A model generated the notes under the pieces. The model was not told the DNA's origin. It did not search any database and saw only the letters and a list, made by a program, of their open reading frames with translations. Shown here in pieces: positions 62,204-64,000 of a stretch of 64,000 nucleotides of DNA. The DNA is from Pseudomonadota bacterium (GTDB lineage Bacteria; Pseudomonadota; Alphaproteobacteria; Micavibrionales; CSBR16-224): contig CP053449.1 in the NCBI GenBank assembly GCA_013285465.1, positions 1,509,540 to 1,573,539 of the forward strand, read 5' to 3'. A program made the translations under genes and the position numbers. Position 1 is the first letter of the stretch, and each line of letters begins with the position of its first letter.

Positions 62204-64000
62204 ATGTCTCCTGTCATGCCCCCATCTGTGGCGGACGGCAACATTCCGCCCGTGCCGCTTTACCCCGCAAAATCCTTGCCCTGCGGCTCTGTGACTTTCA
62301 GACATATCGCCCGTTTTCTAAGCCTTTATGCCGCACTGGTACTGACCGGATTTGCGCTGGCATTTTTCAGTCGCTATACCGCCGCGCAGATCTTCGGTCT
62401 GGGTATGATTTTTCCCGGCGGCGGATTTCTGGCTCATGCTGATTTTTCTTCCCTGCAGGGGATTCTGCATTGCGGTTTGGCCGTTTTCAGTCTGGCGGGT
62501 TTTGTGTTTTCTCTGTTTATCTGGTTTGCGACTGGCAACGTCCTTGCACCGCCTGTATTCTGGCTGTTCACCGCGCTGGCAGCCGCCGGTATGAGGCACG
62601 GGCATCTGCACGACTCCGCTCTGCCTGCCACGCTGTATTGTGCCGCCATCCTTTACGGCAGCGGATTACTCTATGCCGTTATTTTATGGCTGTACGGATT
62701 ACGGGCACGGCGCAGGCAGAATGCCTATCTCGGCATGCTCACAACAGCCGCACTTGACCGTATCTTTGCCGCACCGTCCTCGCCCGCCTGTCCTGCTCTT
62801 GATGCCCGCGGCGCAGAGCAAATGCGCTTTCTTCTTGACCGTGCCCTGCAACCCGTCCATGACTTCAACGGCTTTGAATGGCTGGATCAGTTTCAAACCG
62901 CCGCGGTCCGCTATCAGATAAATTTCACCGGCTATGCCCTATCAATGGCGCAAGCGACTTACCTGCCCGCCTTTTCCGGTTATATGCATCAGGCACAGCA
63001 GCGCCTGATTGAAAAACTGACGGATCACCGCGTCTGGAAATATTGGGCGTTAGAAAATTTGTGGGGCAATCTGCAGAACAATACCGACCCTGTCGCACGA
63101 GAAAATATCATGTTTACAGGATTTGGCGCGACACAGATGGTGCTATATCACGCCGCGACCAGACGGATTGATTTCACGGAAAAAGGCAGCTTTGCGCTAA
63201 CTTATCCGAGCGGCGATACGCTCCCCTATGATCTTGACGCCCTGATTTCCGCATTGGATAAAGAAGCCGCCGCTTCCCCCTTTCATCTGATTGCTTGTGA
63301 GCCCAACTGGATTTACCCGTTATGTAACAGTATCGGTGCCGCGGCTCTCAAAGCGCAGGCACCTGCCCTATGGACAAAGCGTGAAGAGAATTTCCGTACC
63401 ATGCTGGAAAATGAATTCATTGATCTGCGCGGACGGCTTGTGCCCTGTAGATCGCGCTATACGGGTTTCGCTCTGCCCGCTATCGGCGGCGTCATGGCGC
63501 AGGCGCTACCCTGTTTTTTCCTGAACGCCAGCCTGCCCGATATTGCACAACGGCAATGGCTGCGCCTGCGGCAGGATATCACTGACGGAACCCGCTTAAA
63601 ACACACAAATTTCTGGCGTATTGATACTGGCAATTACAGATTTTCCCGCGCCGCCGCCTACAGCGCTACAGCACTTGCCGCGCAGGAACTGGGTGACAGC
63701 CACGTAGCTGCACTTTGTTTTGAAGCGCTGGAGCAGGAATGCCCGCCGGCAAAAAATGCTGTACGTTTCTACCGCCCCGCAGCATCCGTCTGGGCACATG
63801 CAACGGAATTTTTAGCACGCAGTACCCGCAAAAACAGCTTGCGCGGTCTGATCGCAACACAGAAAGCGACAGGAGTTTCCCCGTATATCAGTCAAGCCGC
63901 CTATCCCAATATTCTGGTTGCGGGTGCACATTCCGATAGCGAAAACCTGGAAGCCGTTCTTTTTCCCGGCGGTAAAGCCGGACAGCAAACAATCACGGTT
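62204..64000 (+). CDS. Membrane protein with linalool dehydratase/isomerase-like domain (partial, 3' end missing)
   Basis: The frame is open from the ATG at 62204 to the window end (599 residues); the start is uncertain, with no clear ribosome site. Residues 36-165 form about four membrane helices. From about residue 205 the sequence matches linalool dehydratase/isomerase (Ldi), recalled from family knowledge: RENIMFTGFGATQM and IACEPNWIYPLCNS, with Cys365 and Cys374 nine residues apart, as the two catalytic Cys of Ldi. The His that precedes them in Ldi (KGHLNL) is Phe here. Ldi hydrates beta-myrcene and isomerises linalool and geraniol; the actual substrate here is unknown. Confidence 0.75.
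   Translation, partial: MSPVMPPSVADGNIPPVPLYPAKSLPCGSVTFRHIARFLSLYAALVLTGFALAFFSRYTAAQIFGLGMIFPGGGFLAHADFSSLQGILHCGLAVFSLAGFVFSLFIWFATGNVLAPPVFWLFTALAAAGMRHGHLHDSALPATLYCAAILYGSGLLYAVILWLYGLRARRRQNAYLGMLTTAALDRIFAAPSSPACPALDARGAEQMRFLLDRALQPVHDFNGFEWLDQFQTAAVRYQINFTGYALSMAQATYLPAFSGYMHQAQQRLIEKLTDHRVWKYWALENLWGNLQNNTDPVARENIMFTGFGATQMVLYHAATRRIDFTEKGSFALTYPSGDTLPYDLDALISALDKEAAASPFHLIACEPNWIYPLCNSIGAAALKAQAPALWTKREENFRTMLENEFIDLRGRLVPCRSRYTGFALPAIGGVMAQALPCFFLNASLPDIAQRQWLRLRQDITDGTRLKHTNFWRIDTGNYRFSRAAAYSATALAAQELGDSHVAALCFEALEQECPPAKNAVRFYRPAASVWAHATEFLARSTRKNSLRGLIATQKATGVSPYISQAAYPNILVAGAHSDSENLEAVLFPGGKAGQQTITV

Noticed and set aside
1-64000. CRISPR arrays, IS elements, rRNA operons, phage structural genes
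   Set aside because: No regularly spaced repeats, transposase frames, rRNA signatures or phage-type genes were seen on reading through both strands.

Overview
The window reads as chromosome of an alphaproteobacterium. Evidence: a ubiquinol-cytochrome c chaperone family gene at the left edge, an LPS-assembly gene (lptD) showing a Gram-negative outer membrane, a PhaR/phasin/class III PHA synthase cluster, and a chromosomal Icm/Dot-type (type IVB) secretion block. GC is roughly 50-54% in core genes and visibly lower in the accessory stretches. A Micavibrionales-like lineage would fit, but that is inference and was not tested.

Layout. 1-10.9 kb is housekeeping: cytochrome bc1 chaperone (partial), lptD, single-chain glycyl-tRNA synthetase, pyruvate phosphate dikinase coupled to a PP2C-like phosphatase, and a TerB-like protein. 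At 10,956 a tRNA-Thr(CGT) marks an accessory region. A 46-bp copy of the tRNA 3' half lies 1.8 kb downstream and brackets a small integrated element with three membrane-protein genes and no integrase. Beyond it come a FecR-domain protein, a Gln-rich secreted protein, an ankyrin protein, and a compact three-gene operon (16.5-17.9 kb). That operon encodes a membrane-anchored peptide ending in a Gly/Cys motif, a divergent DUF692/MNIO enzyme, and a 70-residue protein. I think this is an undescribed MNIO-type RiPP system and the main find of the window.

17.9-34 kb: leucyl aminopeptidase, a fatty acid desaturase, an acyl-CoA dehydrogenase, and a beta-propeller-like exported protein. Then an ArsR regulator - beta carbonic anhydrase - SulP transporter operon with a striking 16-bp inverted repeat lying on its promoter. 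Then a ResB-CcsA-TlpA-like cytochrome c maturation operon (System II), a cold-shock protein, a Nudix-like protein and serS. 34-41 kb: an AT-rich orphan exported protein, homogentisate dioxygenase, a DUF1800/DUF1501 pair, an alpha/beta-hydrolase-like protein and a lipoprotein.

41-46.6 kb is a complete polyhydroxyalkanoate locus except for a thiolase: phaC and phaE (class III synthase) divergent from phaB, phaR, a phasin and a second phaB-like reductase, with TGC-rich PhaR-like sites in front of the phasin. 46.6-53.4 kb: an esterase, typA, a MATE transporter, two related hypothetical proteins and a membrane-anchored HExxH protein. 53.4-58 kb holds icmL-icmK-icmE-icmG (dotI-dotH-dotG-dotF) in the Legionella order. 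58-64 kb: acyl-CoA ligase, a cysteine-rich 58-residue peptide, aroC, small membrane proteins, and a membrane protein with a linalool dehydratase/isomerase-like domain that runs off the right edge.
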